The notes under the pieces: model-generated
What the model was told of the DNA's origin: nothing
The model's database searches: none
The model's input: only the letters and a program-made list of their open reading frames with translations
Part shown: positions 6,137 to 12,415 of the stretch, piece after piece
Numbering within the stretch: position 1 is the first letter of the stretch
How the letters are laid out: each line of letters starts with the position of its first letter
Origin: Candidatus Gastranaerophilales bacterium
GTDB taxonomy: Bacteria; Cyanobacteriota; Vampirovibrionia; Gastranaerophilales; Gastranaerophilaceae
DNA: 12,415 bases
NCBI GenBank assembly: GCA_944324205.1
Contig: CALUVK010000033.1
Location: 1-12,415 of the forward strand
Reading direction: 5' to 3'
Position numbers and translations under genes: made by a program

Positions 6137-6913
6137 ATGATTAATCCGATAACATTTAGGGCTAGCGTGGCATATAATAAAGAAGTTGAACAAAATTTAA
6201 TAAATGAATCTCCAAATCCTTTAAGATTAAAGGCTAACTTGTCGAGTTTAGCAGCACTTTCCAATTATAATCAGGTTCTTGTTAAACCAAAATTTGATAA
6301 AGATATTATGTATGTACTTACAAGAATTGACGAATTATCAAAATTAACACCTGCTAAACTGGAGATGCCATATAGCTTTGATTTAGATAGCGTAAATGGC
6401 GAGAGAATATATGACAAGTCCGGCAGTCTGCTTTATATTAGAGAGTTTGGAAGCGATTTTGTACGAGAATACTATCCGGCAGAAGAAAGCTCTAAAATTC
6501 AACTTATTCTGGAACGAGATAAAAATACCGGTGCCTTGATTTCAAAAGTACAGCCAATACAAAGAAAAGACGGCAGTATTAAAACAAATGTGACAATCTT
6601 TGATGAAAAAATAAACAATAAATATACAATGTTTCAGGTAGAGGAAGATGGAAGTGTCCGCAGTATTACAGAATTTTCCGGAAAAGGTAAGGATTTTAGA
6701 ACTCTCTTTAGAAATCCTTATAAACATGAACCTGTAAGATATATAGAAGCCAGAGAAACAGATGATGGTGATTTCGAATTTTTAGACAGCAGGCTTGATT
6801 CTAATAGACAGGTAACTGAAATAAAAAGAATGACATCTTCAAAAGAAGTTAACATTAAATATGCAGGTACCCAGAAAATAATTGATGTTAAACAGAAAAA
6901 TATTGATTATTAA
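6137..6913 (+). CDS. Unrecognised protein with N-terminal ITFRA motif
   Basis: I do not recognise this 258-residue protein. It opens MINPITFRAS, the same short motif found near the start of both nucleotidases in the window. No signal peptide or membrane segment follows. From about residue 90 the sequence alternates charged and hydrophobic residues with repeated D-x-S-G or D-G-S turns (YDKSGSL, RKDGSI, EEDGSV), which suggests an antiparallel beta-sheet repeat fold. AAGG at 6123-6126, ten bases before the ATG, is a plausible ribosome site. It follows the protease in the same direction after 68 bases, so the two may share a message. Its TAA (6911-6913) touches the stop of the convergent dnaX gene with no base between them. 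Confidence 0.7.
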   Translation: MINPITFRASVAYNKEVEQNLINESPNPLRLKANLSSLAALSNYNQVLVKPKFDKDIMYVLTRIDELSKLTPAKLEMPYSFDLDSVNGERIYDKSGSLLYIREFGSDFVREYYPAEESSKIQLILERDKNTGALISKVQPIQRKDGSIKTNVTIFDEKINNKYTMFQVEEDGSVRSITEFSGKGKDFRTLFRNPYKHEPVRYIEARETDDGDFEFLDSRLDSNRQVTEIKRMTSSKEVNIKYAGTQKIIDVKQKNIDY

Positions 6914-8731
6914 TTATTCAATAAATTTACCATCAAAAAGTTCTAAAACCATTTTTTCTTGATCAGATTCAAGTCTGATTTTATCTTTTGGCGTGTTTTC
7001 TTTCGAGGTAGTGTTATCTGAAGAAGGCTCGTTTGCAGGCTCCGTTGTAGAATCCGGTTTATTTTCAACAGCTTTTACTTCTTCTTGTTTTTTTACAGTG
7101 TCTGTTTGTCCGGCAGGTTGTGTATTTGTTTTTCCAAGGTTATTATCACCGGATTGCGGCAATCTTATGATAACATTTGTTGAATTTTGATTAAACATGG
7201 TATTTGCCGCTTCAATTAACATTTGTTTTTTATTTGTATCGTTTATTTGTGAAACTAATTTATCATTCTTAAATGTTATAATTACTTCATCAGAAGCTAT
7301 TTTAACCGGTGTTGCCAGATTAAGCAATGCTTTTGTCGCAGGACTTTTTATATTTGCAAGAAGAGTTTTCCACAAAGTTTGAATATCACATCCATCCGGT
7401 TTTTTAGATATTGGAGGAGGAGTAAATTCGACTTCATTCTCTTCTTTCATTTCTTTTACTACAGAATGTTCTTTTACTTCCGGTTCTTTAGGTTTCTCTA
7501 GAGCAGGAGGTATGGGAGCAGGCCGTGTTACAGGTTCAATAGGCGATGCTTGTATTGCAGGTCTTGCTGTTATTCCGGATACTTCTAATGTTTTTATCCT
7601 GTTTTGAAGCTCCAGAAGAGTTGAATTTTCACTCATATTTGCCAGATCAATAATACCTACTTCAAGCCACAAATGTTGATTTGAAGCCAGTTTTATTTCT
7701 TTTATATAATATGTAATTCTCTCCAATAAAAAGACTATTTGTTGTGTCTCAAGCTGTTCTTTTTGTTTGTCCAATTCTTCAATTTGTGCGTCATTAAGTC
7801 CGGTGAGTTCATTTAGCAGCTCTTGTCTGCAATTTTTTACAATAAGTAGATTTTTAAAATATTCTGAAAGATTTGTTAATATTTGAAGCGGTTCATTGCC
7901 TGAATTATAAATTTCGTTTAGAACTTCAAGAGCTTCATTAGGTGATGAAGAAATAATTTTACTACTGATTTTATACAAAATATCAAAAGATATTCTGCCT
8001 AATATTGCGTTAACATCATCAGATGTAATCTGTTTGGAAACTCCCAAAAGGCTCAATTGATCCAGTAAAGAAATACTGTCTCTCATTCCGCCTGCAGAAT
8101 TCTTGGCAATTGTAAAAAGAGCATCATCAGATATATTGATTTCTTCTGTATCTGAAATATATCGTAAATGTTTAACAATATCTTCTGTCGTAATTCTTCT
8201 GAAATCAAATCTCTGGCATCTGCTTTTGATGGTATCTAGTACTTTATGAACTTCTGTTGTTGCGAGAATAAAGATAACATTTTCCGGAGGTTCTTCTAAT
8301 GTTTTTAAAAGAGCATTAAATGCGTGGTTAGTTAACATATGAACTTCATCTATAATATAGATTTTATATTTTCCATGAACAGGGACGTATTGAATTTTTT
8401 CAAGTATATTCTGAGTGTCTTCAACTTTTCTGTTGCTGGCAGCATCAATTTCAATTACATCTATTGGTACGGAATTTATAATATCCCTGCAGCTTTCGCA
8501 TTCTCCGCAAGGATGTATTGTCGGGCCGTTTTTACAATTCAAAGATTTTGCCAGAATTCTTGCCGTAGATGTTTTACCGGTACCACGTGGTCCGGTAAAT
8601 AAAAAAGCATGAGCAATCTTTCCAAGTTCAATGGCATTTGTTAAAGTCTTTTTTATATGTTCTTGTCCGACTAATTGTTCTAATGTTTGCGGACGATATT
8701 TTCTATATAATGGTATATAATTCCCGCTCAT
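6914..8731 (-). CDS. dnaX: DNA polymerase III subunit gamma/tau
   Basis: DnaX is the ATPase of the clamp loader that places the sliding clamp on DNA at the replication fork. This 605-residue protein starts with the family signature YRKYRPQTLEQLVGQ. It then shows Walker A GPRGTGKT (47-54), the four-cysteine zinc module (C66, C75, C78, C81), Walker B IIDEVH (126-131), sensor 1 ATTE (157-160) and the SRC arginine-finger motif (170-172). The oligomerisation domain ends near 370. A proline- and glutamate-rich linker follows, then a tau-like C-terminal region ending FDGKFIE. Length and tail indicate a tau-type product. There is no ribosome-binding sequence before the ATG; a TATGAT lies 11 bases upstream. 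A run of seven A in the slippery phase lies at 7094-7088 (codons 547-548). Confidence 0.97.
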   Translation of the reverse strand: MSGNYIPLYRKYRPQTLEQLVGQEHIKKTLTNAIELGKIAHAFLFTGPRGTGKTSTARILAKSLNCKNGPTIHPCGECESCRDIINSVPIDVIEIDAASNRKVEDTQNILEKIQYVPVHGKYKIYIIDEVHMLTNHAFNALLKTLEEPPENVIFILATTEVHKVLDTIKSRCQRFDFRRITTEDIVKHLRYISDTEEINISDDALFTIAKNSAGGMRDSISLLDQLSLLGVSKQITSDDVNAILGRISFDILYKISSKIISSSPNEALEVLNEIYNSGNEPLQILTNLSEYFKNLLIVKNCRQELLNELTGLNDAQIEELDKQKEQLETQQIVFLLERITYYIKEIKLASNQHLWLEVGIIDLANMSENSTLLELQNRIKTLEVSGITARPAIQASPIEPVTRPAPIPPALEKPKEPEVKEHSVVKEMKEENEVEFTPPPISKKPDGCDIQTLWKTLLANIKSPATKALLNLATPVKIASDEVIITFKNDKLVSQINDTNKKQMLIEAANTMFNQNSTNVIIRLPQSGDNNLGKTNTQPAGQTDTVKKQEEVKAVENKPDSTTEPANEPSSDNTTSKENTPKDKIRLESDQEKMVLELFDGKFIE

Positions 8732-8742
8732 ATTTTTAGTCT

Positions 8743-8748
8743 ATCATA
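8743..8748 (-). promoter_or_regulatory. -10-like TATGAT, 11 bases before the dnaX ATG
   Basis: Read on the minus strand, TATGAT is followed by 11 bases and the dnaX ATG, the same arrangement as at 5269-5288. A start point near 8736 would leave a leader of about five bases. No good -35 is seen. The 57-base gap to the divergent amidase gene leaves little room for anything else. Confidence 0.4.
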
Positions 8749-8770
8749 GAAATTGCAAGCAGTAAAATTT

Positions 8771-8776
8771 TATACT
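8771..8776 (+). promoter_or_regulatory. -10-like TATACT for the amidase gene
   Basis: TATACT lies 12 bases before the preferred ATG at 8789. A start near 8783 would give an almost leaderless message and would also rule out the earlier start codons at 8753 (TTG) and 8780 (ATG). No -35 is convincing. Confidence 0.35.
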
Positions 8777-8788
8777 AAAATGGCAGAG

Positions 8789-10132
8789 ATGAAGAAGCAG
8801 TTAGTTTTATCTTTGATTTCTTGTATAATATCAACTCAGGCTTATGCTTATGAGCTTGTGTTGCCCAAGGCTAAAAAAATGAATGTAAATTCTAATTATG
8901 CTTTTTTTGTCGGGCGTGCAAGAAATTCAGAATCAATTATGATAAATAATCTTAGAATCTATACTGCTCCAAATGGTGCTTTTGCTCATTCTGTTAAGTT
9001 AAATGATGGAGAAAATCGTATTATAATACGTTCAAGTTATAATACACAAATTTATAGATTTTATAAAAATGCAAAAAAAGCTATAAAAGATGAAACAGTA
9101 TGTGAATTTGAACAACTAAAATCCGGGATTGTATTAAAAGATAATGAACCTCTTTTTGCAACTCCTTCATACTCAGAGATTAAGCGTTTGGCTCACCTCT
9201 TTGAAGGAACGCATGTACTCATAGATGCTTCAAAAGGCGACTTTTACAGGGTGTTTCTTGCAAAAGATGTATCCGGCTGGATTCCTAAAAAAGGCGTAGA
9301 ATTTTGCGAACAAAAAAGCTCTGAACCTCCGAGTTTTTTAAATATGAATAATACCCGATATAAAAATGCGTCAGTACATACTATCTCATTTACAGAAAAT
9401 CTTCCTTATACAGTTGAGGAACGCAGTGATGAAATTATTTTTAAAGTTTATAATCCGGAATTATCTGATGCATCTGTATATACTATGAATATTCCTAAGC
9501 CAGAAAAGTATACTTATCAAGTTGCTATGAACGATGGTGTATATACATTTAAAGTAAATGAACTTCCTAAAGATGTTACAAATTGTACGATAGTGGTTGA
9601 TGCCGGTCATGGCGGCAATGAAAAAGGTGCAATAGGATGTTTAGGTGATGAGGAAAAAGATATAAATTTAAAAATTGCTCTTGAGCTGCAAGCGATTCTT
9701 CAACAAAAAGGCGTAAATGTACTAATGACTAGAGAGTGTGACGGAAATGTTTCTTTGGAAGATAGGGTTGCGTTTGCCAGAAATAACAATGCAAATATTT
9801 TTGTGAGCATCCATCTCAATTCTATTGGCGATATACCAATAAACATAAATAAAAACAGAGGAACCAGTGTTTACTACTATAATAATAATTCAAAAGACTT
9901 GGCAAAAATTTTAGAAAGTTCAATATCAAGAAATTCCAAAACTAACAAAGATAAAGTTAGAAAAGGAAATTTTGCAGTAATCAGACCTGCTGACTATATT
10001 GGAGTTTTAGTCGAAGCCGCATATATGACTAATCCTAAAGATTCAATGCTTTATAGGACGCCTGATTTTGCAAGTAATGTTGCTAAAGGAATTGCTGATG
10101 GAATTTTACAGTTTGTAAATGCAGATAAATAA
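8789..10132 (+). CDS. Secreted N-acetylmuramoyl-L-alanine amidase (amidase_3 type) with SH3-like domain
   Basis: The enzyme cuts the bond between N-acetylmuramic acid and L-alanine in peptidoglycan. From the ATG at 8789 it has 447 residues and opens with a Sec signal peptide (MKKQLVLSLISCIISTQAYA). An Ig-like segment follows (about 25-90), then an SH3-like segment with a VSGWIPKKGVEF end (about 112-173). A further beta-rich region precedes the catalytic domain, which starts near 266. That domain shows the zinc ligands in DAGHGG (H274), EKD (E289) and SIHLNS (H342), and the catalytic glutamate in VEAAYMTNP (E409). An upstream TTG (8753) or ATG (8780) would only add a leader in front of the signal peptide, so 8789 is chosen. 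The 141 bases after the stop hold no confident element. The role, in cell separation or wall remodelling for example, is not resolved. Confidence 0.92.
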   Translation: MKKQLVLSLISCIISTQAYAYELVLPKAKKMNVNSNYAFFVGRARNSESIMINNLRIYTAPNGAFAHSVKLNDGENRIIIRSSYNTQIYRFYKNAKKAIKDETVCEFEQLKSGIVLKDNEPLFATPSYSEIKRLAHLFEGTHVLIDASKGDFYRVFLAKDVSGWIPKKGVEFCEQKSSEPPSFLNMNNTRYKNASVHTISFTENLPYTVEERSDEIIFKVYNPELSDASVYTMNIPKPEKYTYQVAMNDGVYTFKVNELPKDVTNCTIVVDAGHGGNEKGAIGCLGDEEKDINLKIALELQAILQQKGVNVLMTRECDGNVSLEDRVAFARNNNANIFVSIHLNSIGDIPININKNRGTSVYYYNNNSKDLAKILESSISRNSKTNKDKVRKGNFAVIRPADYIGVLVEAAYMTNPKDSMLYRTPDFASNVAKGIADGILQFVNADK

Positions 10133-10279
10133 GAATTAAACTTTTAAAAAACTTTTTTGTTCAAAATTCCTCTAAACAGTTGATGCCTTGCTGGCAAAAA
10201 TCATTTACTATAGAGTCGGAAGATACTGTAGGCGGAGGGTAAGTACGCCGGATAAAGGGGAAAAAGGGTTCTTTTGTGT

Positions 10280-11392
10280 ATGATAAACTCTATATTCTTT
10301 GATGAATTATATAAACAATTTGCCTGGCTGGATTCAGTTTTTACACCGGTCGTCAAAAACTGCAGCAGCGAATTCTTTTTTGACGGGTTTGAATACAAGC
10401 TTATGTCTGTAAGCACAAATATGAATATCCTTTCACAAAACGATACTTTTTTTGTTACCAAGGTTAAAATAAATGCTAAAAACGATGTTTATATAAGGAT
10501 TTCACAGGATGCAATTAATGTAATTTTAGATAAAGTTCTCGGCAAAAATAACCGCCGGTTTGATTTGACCGAAGTTACTGAATTAGAAGCTAGAATAATT
10601 ACGGCATTTAATGATTTTCTTTATGAATCTTTAGCTCCTAATTTTACAATAGAGCCTCATAGAAGATATAATGAAATTTTACATTTAACCTATTTTGTAA
10701 AAAGTGAGATTTCTGATTCGGCAGCAAAGTTTATAATTTCAGTACCAAAAGACATTTTATCGCCAAAAGAATTGGAATCTAAGCCCCCAAAATTTGAGGA
10801 CAGAGATTTTGCAGACAGTCTAGTTGAAGTTAATCTAGTGTTGGGAACGACTACATTTCCGGTGGCTGATATAAAAAAACTGGATGCTGGAGATATTGTT
10901 GTTTTTGAAAACAGTAGTTCTTCTGAAATGACACTTGTATGTGAAAATATTGTTCAGAAATTTCAAGTTAAACCTAATATAAAAATAATAGAACCCTACG
11001 ATACGAGCGGAGGAAATGGTATGGAAGAAAATACAAATACAAATTTGTGGGATAGTATTCAGGTGGATATGTCTGCCGAATTTGATAAAGTTAAAGTTAC
11101 TTTGGGTGAACTTAAGAGTATAGAGGAAGGTTTAATTGTCGATTTGTGTTCAGTCTATGATAATAAAGTATCACTAAAAGTCGGAGGTAAGCTTGTTGCT
11201 TCCGGCGAACTTGTTATTATTAATGATAGGTTCGGTGTAAGGATTGAAAAAGTTAATGATACTGATAAAACTCATGACAATAATCAGACGGCTTCTTCTG
11301 ATGAAAATGAATCCGGAGTACAGACAGAAAATAACGGAGAAGATTTTGACTACAGTGATTTTGAAGTAGAAGAAGAACAGCCGCAAGCTTGA
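10280..11392 (+). CDS. fliN: Flagellar motor-switch protein, FliM/FliN (SctQ-like) with two SpoA domains
   Basis: This is a C-ring component of the flagellar motor. The 370-residue protein has an N-terminal domain (about 1-160) with FliM/SctQ character (for example VTELEARIITAFNDF). One SpoA-type domain spans about 181-238 (VEVNLVLGTTTFPVADIKKL...), and a second, typical FliN-like SpoA domain spans about 256-325 (KVTLGELKSIEEGLIVDL...). The acidic tail ends DFEVEEEQPQA. Two SpoA domains in one chain are the arrangement of type III secretion SctQ, not of standard FliM (one). FliO directly downstream shows this is flagellar. An in-frame TTG at 10274 is an alternative start; AAGGG at 10264-10268 sits 5 bases before that TTG and 11 before the ATG. 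An internal start at 11021 may release the last domain on its own. Confidence 0.85.
   Translation: MINSIFFDELYKQFAWLDSVFTPVVKNCSSEFFFDGFEYKLMSVSTNMNILSQNDTFFVTKVKINAKNDVYIRISQDAINVILDKVLGKNNRRFDLTEVTELEARIITAFNDFLYESLAPNFTIEPHRRYNEILHLTYFVKSEISDSAAKFIISVPKDILSPKELESKPPKFEDRDFADSLVEVNLVLGTTTFPVADIKKLDAGDIVVFENSSSSEMTLVCENIVQKFQVKPNIKIIEPYDTSGGNGMEENTNTNLWDSIQVDMSAEFDKVKVTLGELKSIEEGLIVDLCSVYDNKVSLKVGGKLVASGELVIINDRFGVRIEKVNDTDKTHDNNQTASSDENESGVQTENNGEDFDYSDFEVEEEQPQA
11009..11013 (+). promoter_or_regulatory. Internal ribosome-binding site GGAGG
   Basis: GGAGG lies seven bases before an in-frame ATG at 11021, inside the linker between the two SpoA domains. It matches the Shine-Dalgarno core better than the sites of most genes in this window. 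The same bases encode Gly-Gly in a flexible linker, so chance is possible. Confidence 0.5.
11021..11392 (+). CDS. Candidate internal translation product: free FliN-like SpoA protein
   Basis: Starting at the in-frame ATG at 11021 gives 123 residues (MEENTNTNLWDSIQVDMSAE...) holding exactly the second SpoA domain plus the acidic tail. That is about the length of a stand-alone FliN. In type III secretion systems, SctQ genes such as yscQ and spa33 are known to make a short C-terminal product from an internal start, which assembles with the full-length form. The placement here, in the linker and after GGAGG, fits that design. It is nested in the motor-switch gene and shares its stop. No separate fliN is visible in the window, but genes outside it cannot be excluded. 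Confidence 0.45.
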   Translation: MEENTNTNLWDSIQVDMSAEFDKVKVTLGELKSIEEGLIVDLCSVYDNKVSLKVGGKLVASGELVIINDRFGVRIEKVNDTDKTHDNNQTASSDENESGVQTENNGEDFDYSDFEVEEEQPQA

Positions 11393-11435
11393 CGTTGAGC
11401 AAATTTTCATTAATTAAAGATGAGAGGGTAGTTTT

Positions 11436-11861
11436 ATGGGATATTTAGCAAATTTTATGGTTTATACATTTGCAATGGTCGGCGTAATCGTGATTGCACT
11501 TTTAGTTTTTAAAAATGCAACTTCTCAAGGTGCAGGTGCGAAATCAAAATATTTAAAAGTAATTGATTCTATGTCGCTTGCGCCGAGAAAAACCCTTTAT
11601 ATTGTATCAACAGGCCGGGAAAAATTCCTGATAGCCGGTGATGTTGATAAAACAACTCTTATATCCAAGCTTGAAACATCTGTTTCTAATGATGTTGAAG
11701 AACCGTCTTCAAAAGAAACTTTTCAGCAGACAATGCAAAACCTTGCCAAACCAAGTTATATGGACAAAACCGGCATAGGAATAAAAACAAGTATGCTTCA
11801 TCAAAAAAATGATAAATCTGTTATGCGAAATTTAATGGAAAAAATAAATACGGGACTTTAA
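11436..11861 (+). CDS. fliO: Flagellar biosynthesis protein FliO
   Basis: FliO is a small membrane protein that helps FliP assemble into the flagellar export gate. This 141-residue protein has one N-terminal membrane helix (about residues 4-26, MVYTFAMVGVIVIALLVF). The cytoplasmic FliO domain follows, with LKVIDSMSLAPRKTLYIV and a GREKFLIAGDVDKTTLISKL segment typical of the family. The remaining 60 residues are polar and not conserved in any way I recognise. GAGAGGG at 11422-11428 is a good ribosome site seven bases before the ATG. It lies 43 bases after the motor-switch gene and 21 before fliP, as in many flagellar operons. FliO is absent from injectisomes, so its presence marks the operon as flagellar. 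Confidence 0.88.
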   Translation: MGYLANFMVYTFAMVGVIVIALLVFKNATSQGAGAKSKYLKVIDSMSLAPRKTLYIVSTGREKFLIAGDVDKTTLISKLETSVSNDVEEPSSKETFQQTMQNLAKPSYMDKTGIGIKTSMLHQKNDKSVMRNLMEKINTGL

Positions 11862-11882
11862 CCCGCTAAAGAGGATAAAAAA

Positions 11883-12415
11883 ATGGACTCAGTTATAAAA
11901 GATATGAACCCGGTTTTACAATTACTTACGGTAATGACGCTATTTTCGCTTTTGCCGTTTGTATTTTGCTGTATGACCTGTTTTTTAAGATTTACAATTG
12001 TATTTTCTCTGCTTAAAACGGCAATGGGGGTTCAAGTTCCGCCGGCAATCGTAACAATCGGGCTTTGTATGATTTTGACATTCTATACGATGGGCGGAGT
12101 TTTTCAGCAAATGTATGAAAGAGGTTCAATTCCGTATCAAAAAAATCAGAACCTTATTGCAGCTATTGATGAGGGTTCGAAACCTTTAAAAGAATTTATG
12201 ATGAAACAAACACGTGAGAATGATCTGGCGTTTTTTGTCGAATTAAAGCACAAAACACCGCCAAAGTCACCCGAAGATATTACTCTTTGGGAAGTAGCAC
12301 CTGCTTATATCTTAAGCGAACTTAAAACCGCATTTGAAATCGGGTTCGTTGTTTTCGTACCGTTTATTGTACTTGACCTCGTTGTTGCAAATATATTACT
12401 TGCACTCGGTATGTT
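11883..12415 (+). CDS. fliP: Flagellar export gate protein FliP (cut by the window edge)
   Basis: FliP forms the core of the membrane export gate with FliQ and FliR, through which flagellar subunits leave the cell. The visible 177 codons show the family landmarks: LRFTIVFSLLKTAMGVQVPP after the first membrane helix, the LTFYTMGGVF helix, the conserved KEFMMKQTRENDLAFFVEL, and ELKTAFEIGFVVFVPFIVLDLVVANILL near the right edge. The N-terminus goes straight into a membrane helix without the cleavable signal known from E. coli FliP. GAGG at 11871-11874 is the ribosome site. The reading frame is open at the last base; fliQ, fliR and flhB would be expected next. Confidence 0.95.
   Translation, partial: MDSVIKDMNPVLQLLTVMTLFSLLPFVFCCMTCFLRFTIVFSLLKTAMGVQVPPAIVTIGLCMILTFYTMGGVFQQMYERGSIPYQKNQNLIAAIDEGSKPLKEFMMKQTRENDLAFFVELKHKTPPKSPEDITLWEVAPAYILSELKTAFEIGFVVFVPFIVLDLVVANILLALGM

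Noticed and set aside
8339..8612. Plus-strand frames opposite the dnaX ATPase region
   Set aside because: They are antisense shadows of the conserved Walker A and zinc region.
10140..10162. A/T-only inverted repeat after the amidase as a terminator
   Set aside because: The stem has almost no G-C pairs and would be unstable. It is a weak candidate only.
10180..10211. TTGATG and TACTAT as a sigma70 promoter for the flagellar operon
   Set aside because: The spacing is 20 bases, too long to be convincing.
10247..10255. GCCGGATAA, resembling the flagellar sigma28 -10 (GCCGATAA)
   Set aside because: It has an extra G and no TAAAG-type -35 at the right distance upstream.
10201..10461. 86-codon minus-strand frame at the start of the motor-switch gene
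   Set aside because: It is antisense to the motor-switch coding region, with no supporting start signal.

Overview
The window is AT-rich bacterial DNA. It most resembles a gut-associated, non-photosynthetic relative of the Cyanobacteria (Melainabacteria/Vampirovibrionia, order Gastranaerophilales). This assignment is an inference from remembered family flavour, not a search. It rests on a short pilin-like protein with the FTLAEVLITLAIIGVVA start, a cytoplasmic-looking matrixin-type metalloprotease, several proteins with a short N-terminal motif of the form (I/L/F)(S/T)FR(A/E), and a flagellar export operon.

Layout from left to right. Positions 1-105 hold a possible tail of an upstream gene and a promoter. 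Positions 184-3408 hold two tandem paralogous genes for UshA-type 5'-nucleotidase/metallophosphatase proteins, neither with a signal peptide, each preceded by the same A8T4-5 tract. Positions 3432-5234 form a repeat-rich accessory island: copies of a roughly 114-bp palindromic element flank a single pilin-like gene (minus strand) that has a near-consensus promoter and two terminators in a row. To the right of the pilin the elements form a head-to-tail array that includes a 174-bp-period tandem duplication. Positions 5286-6913 hold a matrixin-like zinc protease and an unrecognised protein with the FRA motif. The unrecognised gene ends base-to-base against the convergent dnaX gene (DNA polymerase III gamma/tau, minus strand). 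Divergent from dnaX is a secreted N-acetylmuramoyl-L-alanine amidase with an SH3-like domain. From 10280 to the right edge there is a flagellar operon: a motor-switch protein with two SpoA domains, then fliO, then fliP (cut by the window edge).

How the genes relate. The flagellar genes form one co-directional, tightly spaced operon that builds the C-ring and export gate. The amidase just upstream is a cell-wall hydrolase and need not be part of it. dnaX is core replication machinery. The nucleotidases, pilin, protease and FRA protein look like lineage-specific accessory genes.

The most interesting signals are: (1) a strong internal ribosome-binding site and in-frame ATG inside the motor-switch gene, which would release a separate 123-residue FliN-like protein, as in type III secretion SctQ genes; (2) the shared N-terminal FRA motif on proteins of unrelated fold; (3) the palindromic repeat array and the pilin cassette it brackets; and (4) several genes with a -10-like hexamer 11-12 bases before the ATG and no ribosome-binding site, suggesting leaderless messages.
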